Under the pieces are notes generated by a model. The model saw nothing but the letters and a program-made list of their open reading frames with translations, was not told the origin of the DNA and searched no databases. From assembly GCF_030764225.1 (NCBI RefSeq), contig NZ_JASAXH010000024.1: a DNA stretch of 24,416 nt. One strand, 5' to 3'. The translations under genes and the position numbers were made by a program. Of the stretch, positions 1 to 7,892 are shown one piece after another; the stretch's first letter is position 1; each line of letters begins with the position of its first letter. This stretch comes from Phocoenobacter atlanticus. Its GTDB lineage: Bacteria; Pseudomonadota; Gammaproteobacteria; Enterobacterales; Pasteurellaceae.

Positions 1-143
1 GGGCAAGTTATGACAAAGCGGCTTCTTTTGCAGTGGGTGTTTCATCGATTTCTGATAATGGTAAATGGATTATCAAAGGAAATCTGAATGCAAATACGGA
101 AGGAAAAGTTGGTGTTGGCATAGGTGCTGGTTATCAATGGTAA
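1..143 (+). CDS. Trimeric autotransporter adhesin, C-terminal end (partial)
   Basis: Only the last 46 codons are in the window, in the frame starting at base 3 and ending with TAA at 141-143. The peptide contains VSSISDNGKWIIKG and ends in GVGIGAGYQW. Alternating beta-strand residues and a terminal aromatic are typical of the YadA-type membrane anchor (four strands per monomer) that forms the trimeric outer-membrane pore of type Vc adhesins. Family knowledge: the anchor exports and holds a long trimeric passenger used for adhesion or serum resistance. The passenger lies before the window, so its ligand cannot be judged. A strong terminator follows 43 bases after the stop, so this gene ends its transcription unit. 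A non-trimeric outer-membrane barrel is possible but less likely given the ISDNGKW signature. Confidence 0.75.
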   Translation, partial: ASYDKAASFAVGVSSISDNGKWIIKGNLNANTEGKVGVGIGAGYQW

Positions 144-185
144 GATTAAGATTTAAGAATAGAAATTAAAGATTAATCTAAAATA

Positions 186-220
186 AAATGCCCTCTTCAT
201 TCGAAGGGGGCATTTTTTTT
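186..220 (+). terminator. Rho-independent terminator of the adhesin gene
   Basis: AAATGCCCTCTTC (186-198) pairs with GAAGGGGGCATTT (203-215) across the loop ATTC, with one G-T wobble. The run of T continues to 220. It lies 43 bases after the adhesin stop codon and is a textbook intrinsic terminator. Confidence 0.9.
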
Positions 221-250
221 GACACTATCCCACAAACTGTGTAAGGTCTG

Positions 251-281
251 AAAATAGGGTTCATCAAACTAACCCTATTTT
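251..281 (-). terminator. Probable terminator of aspA
   Basis: AAAATAGGGTT (251-261) and AACCCTATTTT (271-281) form a perfect 11-bp stem with a 9-base loop, 66 bases after the aspA stop on the minus strand. The U-rich part lies inside the stem foot and no long T run follows, so termination is likely rather than certain. It could also back up the upstream adhesin terminator. Confidence 0.5.
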
Positions 282-303
282 TGGGACAAGTTATTGATCA
301 AAA

Positions 304-334
304 TTTGCAAATTGTTGATAACATCTTACCGCTA
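304..334 (-). repeat. Degenerate DNA-uptake signal
   Basis: ACCGCTA at 328-334 is one base off the core ACCGCTT. It is preceded by the palindrome TTTGCAAA at 304-311, whose end is exactly 23 bases from the core's end, the same register as the other uptake signals in this window. It sits just downstream of aspA. Confidence 0.55.
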
Positions 335-347
335 TAAAAGTCAAAAA

Positions 348-1772
348 TTACTCTTCGTCAGCAAATTTTTTTGCTTTATATTTAGGGGTCATTAAGTTTT
401 CAGGTGAAAGAATATCATCAATTTCTGCTTCCGTTAATAAGCCTAATTCAAGTACGACTTCTTTTACGCTCTTACCTGTTTTAGCACACATTTTACCTAC
501 GATATCGCCATTATGATGTCCAATAAATGGATTAAGGTAGGTTACAATACCGATTGAGTTAAATACGTAATCTTGGCAAACCTGACGATTTACGGTGATG
601 CCATCAATACATTTATCTCGTAAATTTACACAAGCATTCGCTAATAAACTAATTGATTCAAACATTGCTTGACCAATCACTGGCTCCATTACGTTAAGTT
701 GCAGTTGTCCTGCTTCCGCCGCAAAAGTTATTGTAGTATCGTTACCGATCACTTTAAAGCACACTTGGTTCACCACTTCTGGTACAACAGGATTGACTTT
801 TGCGGGCATAATAGATGAACCTGCTTGTAATTCTGGCAGGTTAATTTCATTTAACCCTGTGCGTGGACCTGATGAAAGTAAACGTAAATCGTTACATACT
901 TTTGAAAGTTTTACTGCAGTACGCTTTAACGCACCGTGTACCATTACATAAGCCCCACAGTCAGAGGTGGCTTCGATTAAATTTTCTGATACTGAACAAG
1001 GTAATTGAGTCACTTCTGATAAATATTTCACCACCAGTTCAGAATAACCTTGAGCGGTATTTACACCTGTGCCAATCGCGGTTGCGCCTAAATTTACTTC
1101 TAATAAATATTGAGAGATAATTTTTAAATTACGTAGTTCTTCATCAAATAATACGGAAAAAGCTTTAAATTCTTGTCCAACGGTCATAGGGACGGCGTCT
1201 TGTAATTGAGTACGTCCCATTTTTATTACATCAGCAAATTCAATGGCTTTATTGTTAAATGCTTCTTGTAGGTAGCGTACTTTTTCAATCATTTCCATAA
1301 TACTATTATATACCGCAATTCTAAATCCTGTTGGGTATGCATCATTGGTTGATTGACTCGCATTTACGTGATCCATAGGATCAAGGAATTGGTATTCACC
1401 TTTGTTATGCCCTAAAATTTCTAATGCTAAGTTTGCCACGACTTCATTGGTATTCATATTGACAGAAGTACCCGCGCCACCTTGATAAACATCAGAAGGA
1501 AATTGATCTAAACAGCGACCATTTTCTAAAATTTCATCACAAGCAATAATTATTGCTTTTGCAATTTTTTTAGGAATAACGCCTAATTCACCATTTGCGA
1601 GTGCCGTTGCTTTTTTTACCATTACCATTCCACGTACAAATTCAGGCACGTCAGAAATAGTTGTATTAGATATATTAAAGTTTTCAATTGCTCGTAAAGT
1701 ATGAATGCCCCAATATACATTACTAGGAACTTCACGTTTTCCTAATAAATCTTCTTCGATACGAATGCTCAT
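348..1772 (-). CDS. aspA: Aspartate ammonia-lyase
   Basis: Reversibly deaminates L-aspartate to fumarate and ammonia. In facultative anaerobes this supplies fumarate for anaerobic respiration. The product is 474 residues, close to the 478 of E. coli AspA, and starts MSIRIEEDLLGKREVP as in that family. The fumarase/aspartase signature loop GSSIMPAKVNP, which carries the catalytic serine, is at about residues 318-328. A substrate-binding TSVNMNTNE segment lies near residue 100. The start is supported by AAGGAG eight bases upstream of ATG (minus strand). Fumarase C shares the fold, but the N-terminus and the TSVNMN segment favour aspartase. The gene stands alone, downstream of grcA and in the same direction but separated from it by a terminator. 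Confidence 0.95.
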   Translation of the reverse strand: MSIRIEEDLLGKREVPSNVYWGIHTLRAIENFNISNTTISDVPEFVRGMVMVKKATALANGELGVIPKKIAKAIIIACDEILENGRCLDQFPSDVYQGGAGTSVNMNTNEVVANLALEILGHNKGEYQFLDPMDHVNASQSTNDAYPTGFRIAVYNSIMEMIEKVRYLQEAFNNKAIEFADVIKMGRTQLQDAVPMTVGQEFKAFSVLFDEELRNLKIISQYLLEVNLGATAIGTGVNTAQGYSELVVKYLSEVTQLPCSVSENLIEATSDCGAYVMVHGALKRTAVKLSKVCNDLRLLSSGPRTGLNEINLPELQAGSSIMPAKVNPVVPEVVNQVCFKVIGNDTTITFAAEAGQLQLNVMEPVIGQAMFESISLLANACVNLRDKCIDGITVNRQVCQDYVFNSIGIVTYLNPFIGHHNGDIVGKMCAKTGKSVKEVVLELGLLTEAEIDDILSPENLMTPKYKAKKFADEE

Positions 1773-1876
1773 TTTTTTCTCCTTAATTTGGGTGTTGTTA
1801 TTTTTTATACAGAATAATTAAAACACAAAAAGAGAGTATTGAGATCAGATTTTTATTATTTAGAGTACGATATTAT

Positions 1877-1889
1877 TTGATAATATCAA
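1877..1889 (-). promoter_or_regulatory. FNR-like palindrome upstream of aspA
   Basis: TTGATAATATCAA consists of two perfect FNR half-sites, TTGAT and ATCAA, but with a 3-base spacer where the FNR consensus has 4. It lies 105 bases upstream of the aspA start. aspA is a classic anaerobically controlled gene, so a role in oxygen regulation is plausible. The short spacer makes standard FNR binding doubtful. Confidence 0.35.
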
Positions 1890-1914
1890 TTAGATTTTTT
1901 TATTTAGAGATAAT

Positions 1915-1947
1915 TTCGTAAATTTTTACTAGAAAGTCACCGCTTGT
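1915..1947 (-). repeat. DNA-uptake signal between grcA and aspA
   Basis: The exact core ACCGCTTGT lies at 1939-1947, preceded at the usual register by TTCGTAAA (1915-1922), a 6/8 match to TTTGCAAA. The core also forms the middle of a small inverted repeat, TCACC (1937-1941) with GGTGA (1948-1952). Confidence 0.7.
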
Positions 1948-1962
1948 GGTGAATGATAGATA

Positions 1963-1990
1963 ATAAAAAAGCACCAGAGAAGGTGCTTTT
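1963..1990 (-). terminator. Rho-independent terminator of grcA
   Basis: AAAAGCACC (1967-1975) and GGTGCTTTT (1982-1990) form a 9-bp stem with a 6-base loop. On the minus strand the stem is followed by a T-rich run. It lies 20 bases past the grcA stop codon and separates grcA from aspA. Confidence 0.85.
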
Positions 1991-2009
1991 AAGAAATCGT
2001 TAATATAAA

Positions 2010-2393
2010 TTACAGACTTTCAGTGAAAGTACGAGTAATTACATCACGTTGTTGTTCTGGTGTTAAAGAGTTGAAACGTACTGCATAACCAGAAACACGA
2101 ATGGTTAATTGAGGGTATTTTTCTGGGTTGTTTACTGCATCTTCTAATGTTTCACGGCGTAATACGTTTACGTTTAAGTGCTGACCACCTTCAACTTTAA
2201 TTGTTGGGGCAACATTCATTTCCACTTCACGGTATGCGATTTCACCTAATTCATTTAATGCCACAACTTGGTCTTCTGTATAGTCACCTTTAGCACATAA
2301 ACAACGCGCTTCATTTTTTTCTTCATCTAATAACCAAAAAGAATTTACTAAATTGCTATTTGAAGATTCTGTAATTTGTACACCTTTAATCAT
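2010..2393 (-). CDS. grcA: Autonomous glycyl radical cofactor (YfiD)
   Basis: A 127-residue protein matching the C-terminal part of pyruvate formate-lyase. The glycyl-radical motif RVSGYAVRF places the radical glycine at residue 102, the same number as in E. coli YfiD. Family knowledge: it docks onto pyruvate formate-lyase whose own radical domain has been cleaved by oxygen and restores activity. The C-terminal SLTPEQQRDVITRTF is also typical. AGGAG lies about ten bases before the ATG on the minus strand. ung is divergent; in E. coli too the two genes are neighbours. Two TTGAT half-sites (2424-2428, 2461-2465) in the shared upstream region fit anaerobic FNR control but are incomplete. Confidence 0.95.
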   Translation of the reverse strand: MIKGVQITESSNSNLVNSFWLLDEEKNEARCLCAKGDYTEDQVVALNELGEIAYREVEMNVAPTIKVEGGQHLNVNVLRRETLEDAVNNPEKYPQLTIRVSGYAVRFNSLTPEQQRDVITRTFTESL

Positions 2394-2423
2394 TTGGGTT
2401 ACTCCTAAGTTTTATAAAAAAAG

Positions 2424-2474
2424 TTGATAATTTAAAAATTATTTTATCATTCTACCCATTTTGATAAATAATGC
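2424..2474 (-). promoter_or_regulatory. Possible FNR half-sites upstream of grcA
   Basis: TTGAT occurs at 2424-2428 and again at 2461-2465. The second halves do not match ATCAA well. E. coli yfiD has two FNR sites, so the pair is suggestive, but in AT-rich DNA this could be chance. Confidence 0.25.
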
Positions 2475-2582
2475 TAGAAATTTAACCATATTTTTGTAAA
2501 TTTCTCCTATATGCGATAATATAATTCTAAAATGTTAATAATATTTCGTAATAAATTAAACAATTTTAACAAAGGGTTAACA

Positions 2583-3254
2583 ATGAAGAATTGGACAGAT
2601 GTAATTGGCGAAGAAAAATCTCAACCTTATTTTCAACAAATTTTACAATTTGTGAAAAATGAACGTCTAAAAGGCAAAACTATTTATCCTCCTCAAAATG
2701 AAGTATTTAGTGCTTTCTCATTAACAGAATTTAGTGATGTAAAAGTTGTTATTTTAGGACAAGACCCTTATCACGGTATCAATCAAGCACACGGATTAGC
2801 ATTTTCAGTAAAACCTAATATTGCCCCTCCCCCTTCTTTAGTTAATATGTATAAAGAGTTATCACAAGATATTGAGGGATTTCAAATTCCGCAACACGGC
2901 TATTTGGTGGATTGGGCGAAACAAGGCGTATTTATGCTTAATACAGTTTTAACTGTGGAACAGCACAAAGCACATTCACACGCTAATATTGGTTGGGAAA
3001 TTTTTACTGATAAAGTCATTAGCCAATTAAATACACAGCGAGATAATTTAGTTTTTTTACTTTGGGGAAGTCACGCTCAGCGTAAAGGACAGTTTATTGA
3101 TCAAACTCGTCATTGTGTTTTAAAAGCGCCTCACCCTTCTCCTCTTTCTGCCTATCGAGGTTTTTTTGGCTGTAAGCATTTTTCAAAAACAAATGAGTAT
3201 TTGAGATCGCAGGGAATTGCTGAAATTAATTGGCAGTTACCTATCGAAATTTAG
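2583..3254 (+). CDS. ung: Uracil-DNA glycosylase (family 1)
   Basis: Removes uracil from DNA, the first step of base-excision repair of deaminated cytosine or misincorporated dUMP. The protein is 223 residues. GQDPYHG places the water-activating aspartate at residue 61, and HPSPLSAYRGFFGCKHF places the catalytic histidine at residue 184, both three less than E. coli D64 and H187. The frame is open from 2532, but the MKNWTDVIG start at 2583 matches known Ung N-termini and has AAAGGG just upstream, so I use that start. The gene is divergent from grcA. Confidence 0.95.
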   Translation: MKNWTDVIGEEKSQPYFQQILQFVKNERLKGKTIYPPQNEVFSAFSLTEFSDVKVVILGQDPYHGINQAHGLAFSVKPNIAPPPSLVNMYKELSQDIEGFQIPQHGYLVDWAKQGVFMLNTVLTVEQHKAHSHANIGWEIFTDKVISQLNTQRDNLVFLLWGSHAQRKGQFIDQTRHCVLKAPHPSPLSAYRGFFGCKHFSKTNEYLRSQGIAEINWQLPIEI

Positions 3255-3350
3255 ATGGCATTATTGGTTATTATGTAGCTTGATACTGGAAATAAATTCT
3301 AGAAAGTGTAATATATAATGGAAATCAATTTCTAGTATAGGAGAAAATGT

Positions 3351-4277
3351 ATGTTTGGTTTTGAGATTTCAGCGTTCCCGATTTTATCGGTAATTTTTGT
3401 TATTTTTGTTATAGTCGTATTGTATTCTACGTTAAAAATTGTACCACAGGGTTATAATTGGACAGTAGAGCGTTTTGGTCGTTACACCCGAACTTTACCG
3501 CCAGGTTTAAGCATTGTTGTTCCTTTTGTGGAGCAGGTTGGTCGTAAAATTAATATGATGGAGCAGGTGCTTGATATTCCTTCACAGGAAGTTATTTCTA
3601 AAGATAATGCAAGTGTATCCATTGATGCGGTTTGTTTTGTTCAGGTTGTTGATGCACGTAGTGCTGCCTATGAAGTGAATAATTTAGATCAAGCCATTAT
3701 TAATTTAACAATGACCAATATGCGTACGGTACTAGGTTCAATGGATTTAGACGATATGTTGTCACAGCGTGATTTAATTAATGGACGTTTACTTGGTATT
3801 GTTGATGAAGCCACGAATCCTTGGGGTGTAAAAGTGACCCGTATTGAAATTCGTGATGTAAGTCCTCCAAAAGAGTTGATTGATGCAATGAATGCTCAAA
3901 TGAAAGCAGAGCGTAATAAACGTGCTGAAATTCTAGAAGCGGAAGGGGTGCGTCAAGCAGAGATTTTACGTTCTGAAGGGGATAAACAGTCTCGTATTCT
4001 TCAAGCTGAAGGAGAACGTCAAGAAGCCTTTTTAAGAGCAGAAGCTCGTGAGCGTGCTGCAGAAGCAGAAGCAAAAGCAACGCAAATGGTATCTGATGCG
4101 ATTACGGCGGGGAATACACAAGCGATTAACTATTTTATTGCTCAAAAATATACTGAAGCGTTGAAAGAGATTGGTGGTGCAGATAACAGCAAAGTAGTCT
4201 TAATGCCATTAGAGGCGTCAAACTTAATGGGTTCAATTTCAGGAATTGCAGAATTGTTGAAAGGGGATAAAAAGTAG
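3351..4277 (+). CDS. qmcA: SPFH/band-7 membrane protein, QmcA-like (stomatin/paraslipin)
   Basis: A 308-residue protein with one N-terminal membrane segment (about residues 8-28), then a band-7 (SPFH) domain beginning VPQGYNWTVERFGRYTRTL. It ends in a long Glu/Arg/Ala-rich coiled coil (about 185-250: MKAERNKRAEILEAEGVRQ and onward) and a GNTQAINYF region typical of E. coli QmcA/YbbK (305 residues). Family members oligomerise into cage-like assemblies at the inner membrane, and QmcA is functionally linked to the FtsH protease. The start at 3351 is preceded by ATAGGAGA; another ATG at 3347 is out of frame. QmcA is usually paired with a NfeD-type partner (YbbJ), and none is adjacent here. Confidence 0.85.
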   Translation: MFGFEISAFPILSVIFVIFVIVVLYSTLKIVPQGYNWTVERFGRYTRTLPPGLSIVVPFVEQVGRKINMMEQVLDIPSQEVISKDNASVSIDAVCFVQVVDARSAAYEVNNLDQAIINLTMTNMRTVLGSMDLDDMLSQRDLINGRLLGIVDEATNPWGVKVTRIEIRDVSPPKELIDAMNAQMKAERNKRAEILEAEGVRQAEILRSEGDKQSRILQAEGERQEAFLRAEARERAAEAEAKATQMVSDAITAGNTQAINYFIAQKYTEALKEIGGADNSKVVLMPLEASNLMGSISGIAELLKGDKK

Positions 4278-4288
4278 TATTGCGTTGT

Positions 4289-4309
4289 GTGGAGGCGGTA
4301 CGCCTCCAC
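4289..4309. repeat. Strong GC hairpin between convergent qmcA and dnaE
   Basis: GTGGAGGCG (4289-4297) and CGCCTCCAC (4301-4309) make a perfect 9-bp stem with a 3-base loop. No T run follows on either strand, so it is not a standard intrinsic terminator. It may block 3' exonuclease or be a small dispersed repeat. Confidence 0.5.
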
Positions 4310-4349
4310 TAAATCGCTATTAATTATTGTTATATCAAATCGAATATAA

Positions 4350-4380
4350 CTTGTAAATTTTCAAAAAAATGTTACCGCTA
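4350..4380 (-). repeat. Degenerate DNA-uptake signal downstream of dnaE
   Basis: ACCGCTA (4374-4380) is one base off the core, with CTTGTAAA (4350-4357), a 6/8 match to TTTGCAAA, at the standard 23-base register. It lies in the qmcA/dnaE gap. Confidence 0.4.
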
Positions 4381-4411
4381 TATTTCATATTTTGGCTTGT
4401 GTTTTCTAATC

Positions 4412-7400
4412 TCAAAACTCTAATTCAACGGCACTTTCACCTAATAAGTTTTGAAGTTGTTCGATCATTTCGTTGTTAGGTGTTATTCGCCATTCAACAC
4501 CACTTTTTATTAATGCTTTTGCTTGAGGGCTTTGGTAATAAAAATGTAGTGGTAATGTTCCTTCTTTATTTGGCGCTATAATTTGGGTGAGTTTTTTTAT
4601 AAAATCTGGTGTAATCTGTTGTTGGTTTATTGCTAATGCTAAGCTTTTAGCATAACGACTACGAGCTTCATCAAGGCTAATAATTTCACGTACCAACATT
4701 CTAAAACCATTATTATAATTATCAAATTGTACAGAGCCAGTAACAATAATAATTTTATCTTTTTCTAATAAAACGCCATATTGCTCAAGAGCTTCAGAAA
4801 ATAGGGTGATATCTAATTTTCCAGATCGATCTTCAATGGTCGCAATACCTATTCGGTTTCCCTTTTTGGTAACCGCAATACGTGAATTCATAATCAATCC
4901 TGCGACTGTGACAGTTTTACCTCTTGAGGTTGGTTGTAATTCGTTTAAACGTATCGATGAATAATGAGATAACTCTTTTAAAAAGCGTCCTATCGGATGT
5001 CCACTAATGTATAAACCCAGTGTATTTTTTTCACCTTCTAAAATAACTTGTTCTGTCCATTTTGGGGTATTCGCATAAGCACTTTGAACTTCTTCAGGGG
5101 TTTCTGTCAGAATACCAAACATATCTGCTTGCCCTAATGCTTCCATTTTACTGTGCTGATCTGCCGCTTTTAGAGCATCTTCTAAATTTTTCATTATAGC
5201 AGCACGATGTGGACCTAGATTATCAAAAGCACCAGACATTATTAATGCTTCAAAAGTACGACGGTTGATTTTTTTTAGATCAATGCGAGCGGTTAAATCA
5301 AAGAGATCTTTGAAAATACCCTCTTTTTTACGTGCTTCAAGTATTGCTTCAACAGGACCTTCTCCAACTCCTTTGATTGCACCAAGTCCATAAACAATTT
5401 CACCTTTTTCGTTGACACTAAAGCGATGCTGTCCTGAATTTACATCTGGTGGTACAACGGTTAAACCCATATTGATGCATTCATCGTAGAAACCTACGAG
5501 TTTATCCGTATTATCCAATTCTGAACTCATTACTGCTGCCATAAATTCTGCTGGATAATGGGCTTTCAACCACAAGGTTTGATAAGAGACTAACGCATAA
5601 GCAGCTGAGTGCGATTTATTAAATCCGTAACCTGCAAATTTTTCTACCAAGTCAAAGATTTTCATCGCCAACTCGCCATCAACGTTATTTTTTTCAGCCC
5701 CTTCTTTAAAGACAGAACGTTGTTTTGCCATTTCTTCTGGTTTTTTCTTACCCATTGCACGACGCAATAAATCTGCTCCACCAAGGGTGTAACCTGCTAA
5801 TACCTGAGCAATTTGCATTACTTGTTCTTGATATAAAATAACGCCATAGGTTGGTTCTAAAATGGTTTTTAGGCTATCGTGTTGGTATTTTACATCTGGA
5901 TAAGAGACCTCTTCTCGACCGTGTTTACGATCAATAAAGTTCTCAACCATTCCCGAACCGAGTGGACCCGGGCGGAAGAGGGCTACTAGTGCGATAATAT
6001 CTTCAAAGCAGTCTGGTTTTAAGCGTGAAATCAAATCTTTCATTCCACGAGATTCGAGCTGAAAAACGGCGGTAGTTTGAGCTTTTAACAGTAAATCAAA
6101 AGAAGTTTTATCGTCAAGAGGAATACTTTCTATATTAATAGGATCTTTACCCTCTTTTTTCAAACGAGCATTAATCATTTCTAATGCCCATTTTATAATA
6201 GTAAGAGTGCGTAAACCTAAAAAGTCAAATTTAACTAAACCTGCATATTCAACATCATTTTTATCAAAATGCGTAACAGGGTGTTGCCCTTCACTATCAC
6301 AATAAAGTGGGGAGAAATCTGTAATTGCATTTGGTGCAATAACAACGCCTCCCGCGTGTTTTCCTGCATTTCTAATGACTCCTTCAAGTTTGCGAGCCAT
6401 ATCAATTAAGGATTTAACCTCTTCATCGGCTTCATAAAGTTCAGGTAATTTAGGTTCAGCATCAAAGGCTTTTGCTAAAGTCATACCTGGATCGAGTGGA
6501 ATTAGTTTAGAAATACGATCTACAAAGCTATAAGGATGTCCGAGTACTCGTCCCACATCTCGAATAACGGCTTTTGCTGCCATTGTTCCAAAAGTAATAA
6601 TTTGAGAGACTGCCTTACTTCCATACATTTGTGATACGTGTTCAATCACACGATCTCGTCCTTCCATACAGAAATCGACATCAAAATCAGGCATAGAAAC
6701 ACGTTCAGGATTTAAAAAACGCTCAAAAAGTAAATCAAATTGAAGTGGATCAAGATCGGTGATTTTTAAGGCGTAGGCAACTAATGACCCTGCACCAGAA
6801 CCTCGCCCGGGACCAACAGGGACTCCATTATCTTTGGACCATTGAATAAATTCCATTACGATTAAGAAATAACCAGGAAAACCCATTTGGTTGATAACTT
6901 CAAGTTCAATTTGCAAACGTTCGTCATAATCTACCCGCTTCTCCGCACGTTCTTTAGGATCTGGAAATAAAAAGGCTAAACGTTCTTCTAATCCTTGCTG
7001 TGATTTTTGTACTAAAAAATCTTCAGGTGTAAGATCACCCGTTGGGAAGTTGGGTAAAAAATATTCACCTAAACGGATGGTGACATTACAACGCTGAGCA
7101 ATATGTACGGTATTTTCAATAGCTTGTGGAATATCTGCAAATAATTCACACATTTCTTGTTCCGTTCTGAAATACTGTTTTTCTGAGTATTTTTGAGGAC
7201 GTTTAGGATCATCTAAAGTATAAGCATCGTGAATAGCCACTCGAATTTCGTGTGCTTCAAAATCCTCTTCTTTTAAGAAACAGACATCATTAACTGCCAC
7301 TAATGGAATTTGATGTTTTTGAGAAAAAAGAATGGCGTGTTGAATATAACGCTCTTCATCATTGCGAGAGGTACGACATAATGATAAGTAGTAATGATTA

Positions 7401-7885
7401 GGGAAATATTGTTGATAAAAGGCAATTTTTTTATCAGCATCTTGTGGATTTTCTTTTAATAATGCTTTTCCAATATCCCCATTCCGACCACCAGACAGCA
7501 CAATAATGCCCTCATTCAGTTCTGCTAACCACGCTTTTTCAATAATAGGAAATTCAATATAGCCTTGTTGATAGGCTTTCGAGATCAGCAAGGTGATATT
7601 TTGATAACCGATATTATTTTTGGCTAATAAGGTGAGTTCATCGTACTCTTCGGTATCTGGCGTTGCTCGTACCAAAATATCTGTACCAATAATAGGTTTA
7701 ACCCCTGAATTTTGAGCTTCGCCATAAAATTTCACTAAGCCACAAAAATTACAAAAATCAGTGAGTGCAATGGCTGGCATATCATTATCGACACAGGTTT
7801 TGATAAGTGGTTTCACTTTGGCTAAACCATCAATCATTGAAAAATCACTGTGAACACGTAAATGAATAAAACGAGGATTAGACAT
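4412..7885 (-). CDS. dnaE: DNA polymerase III alpha subunit
   Basis: The replicative polymerase subunit, 1157 residues against 1160 in E. coli. An N-terminal PHP domain starts with LRVHSDFSMIDG. The polymerase core has GPGRGSGAGSLVAYAL. The catalytic metal-binding aspartates are in PDFDVDF (D400, D402) and KFDFLGL (D554), one less than E. coli D401/D403/D555. The clamp-binding motif QADMF is present about 240 residues from the C-terminus, followed by an OB-fold segment (KTVTVAGLIMNSR). It is the last gene of the lptF-lptG-dnaE minus-strand block, starting only 7 bases after the lptG stop, so it may be cotranscribed with the lipopolysaccharide exporter genes. No truncation or frameshift is seen. 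Confidence 0.97.
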   Translation of the reverse strand: MSNPRFIHLRVHSDFSMIDGLAKVKPLIKTCVDNDMPAIALTDFCNFCGLVKFYGEAQNSGVKPIIGTDILVRATPDTEEYDELTLLAKNNIGYQNITLLISKAYQQGYIEFPIIEKAWLAELNEGIIVLSGGRNGDIGKALLKENPQDADKKIAFYQQYFPNHYYLSLCRTSRNDEERYIQHAILFSQKHQIPLVAVNDVCFLKEEDFEAHEIRVAIHDAYTLDDPKRPQKYSEKQYFRTEQEMCELFADIPQAIENTVHIAQRCNVTIRLGEYFLPNFPTGDLTPEDFLVQKSQQGLEERLAFLFPDPKERAEKRVDYDERLQIELEVINQMGFPGYFLIVMEFIQWSKDNGVPVGPGRGSGAGSLVAYALKITDLDPLQFDLLFERFLNPERVSMPDFDVDFCMEGRDRVIEHVSQMYGSKAVSQIITFGTMAAKAVIRDVGRVLGHPYSFVDRISKLIPLDPGMTLAKAFDAEPKLPELYEADEEVKSLIDMARKLEGVIRNAGKHAGGVVIAPNAITDFSPLYCDSEGQHPVTHFDKNDVEYAGLVKFDFLGLRTLTIIKWALEMINARLKKEGKDPINIESIPLDDKTSFDLLLKAQTTAVFQLESRGMKDLISRLKPDCFEDIIALVALFRPGPLGSGMVENFIDRKHGREEVSYPDVKYQHDSLKTILEPTYGVILYQEQVMQIAQVLAGYTLGGADLLRRAMGKKKPEEMAKQRSVFKEGAEKNNVDGELAMKIFDLVEKFAGYGFNKSHSAAYALVSYQTLWLKAHYPAEFMAAVMSSELDNTDKLVGFYDECINMGLTVVPPDVNSGQHRFSVNEKGEIVYGLGAIKGVGEGPVEAILEARKKEGIFKDLFDLTARIDLKKINRRTFEALIMSGAFDNLGPHRAAIMKNLEDALKAADQHSKMEALGQADMFGILTETPEEVQSAYANTPKWTEQVILEGEKNTLGLYISGHPIGRFLKELSHYSSIRLNELQPTSRGKTVTVAGLIMNSRIAVTKKGNRIGIATIEDRSGKLDITLFSEALEQYGVLLEKDKIIIVTGSVQFDNYNNGFRMLVREIISLDEARSRYAKSLALAINQQQITPDFIKKLTQIIAPNKEGTLPLHFYYQSPQAKALIKSGVEWRITPNNEMIEQLQNLLGESAVELEF

Positions 7886-7892
7886 AAATTTT

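Noticed and set aside
221..290. Sequence with ACTGTGTAAGG reminiscent of an IS256-type terminal repeat
   Set aside because: No transposase remnant or matching second end is present, and the hairpin is explained as a terminator.
2532..2582. Upstream extension of ung by 17 residues
   Set aside because: The extra residues do not resemble Ung, and the ATG at 2583 has a ribosome site and the conserved MKNWTDVIG start.
3778..4080. Leucine-rich open frame antisense to the qmcA coiled coil
   Set aside because: It is the mirror of the Glu/Ala/Arg-rich coiled-coil codons and has no independent start signals.
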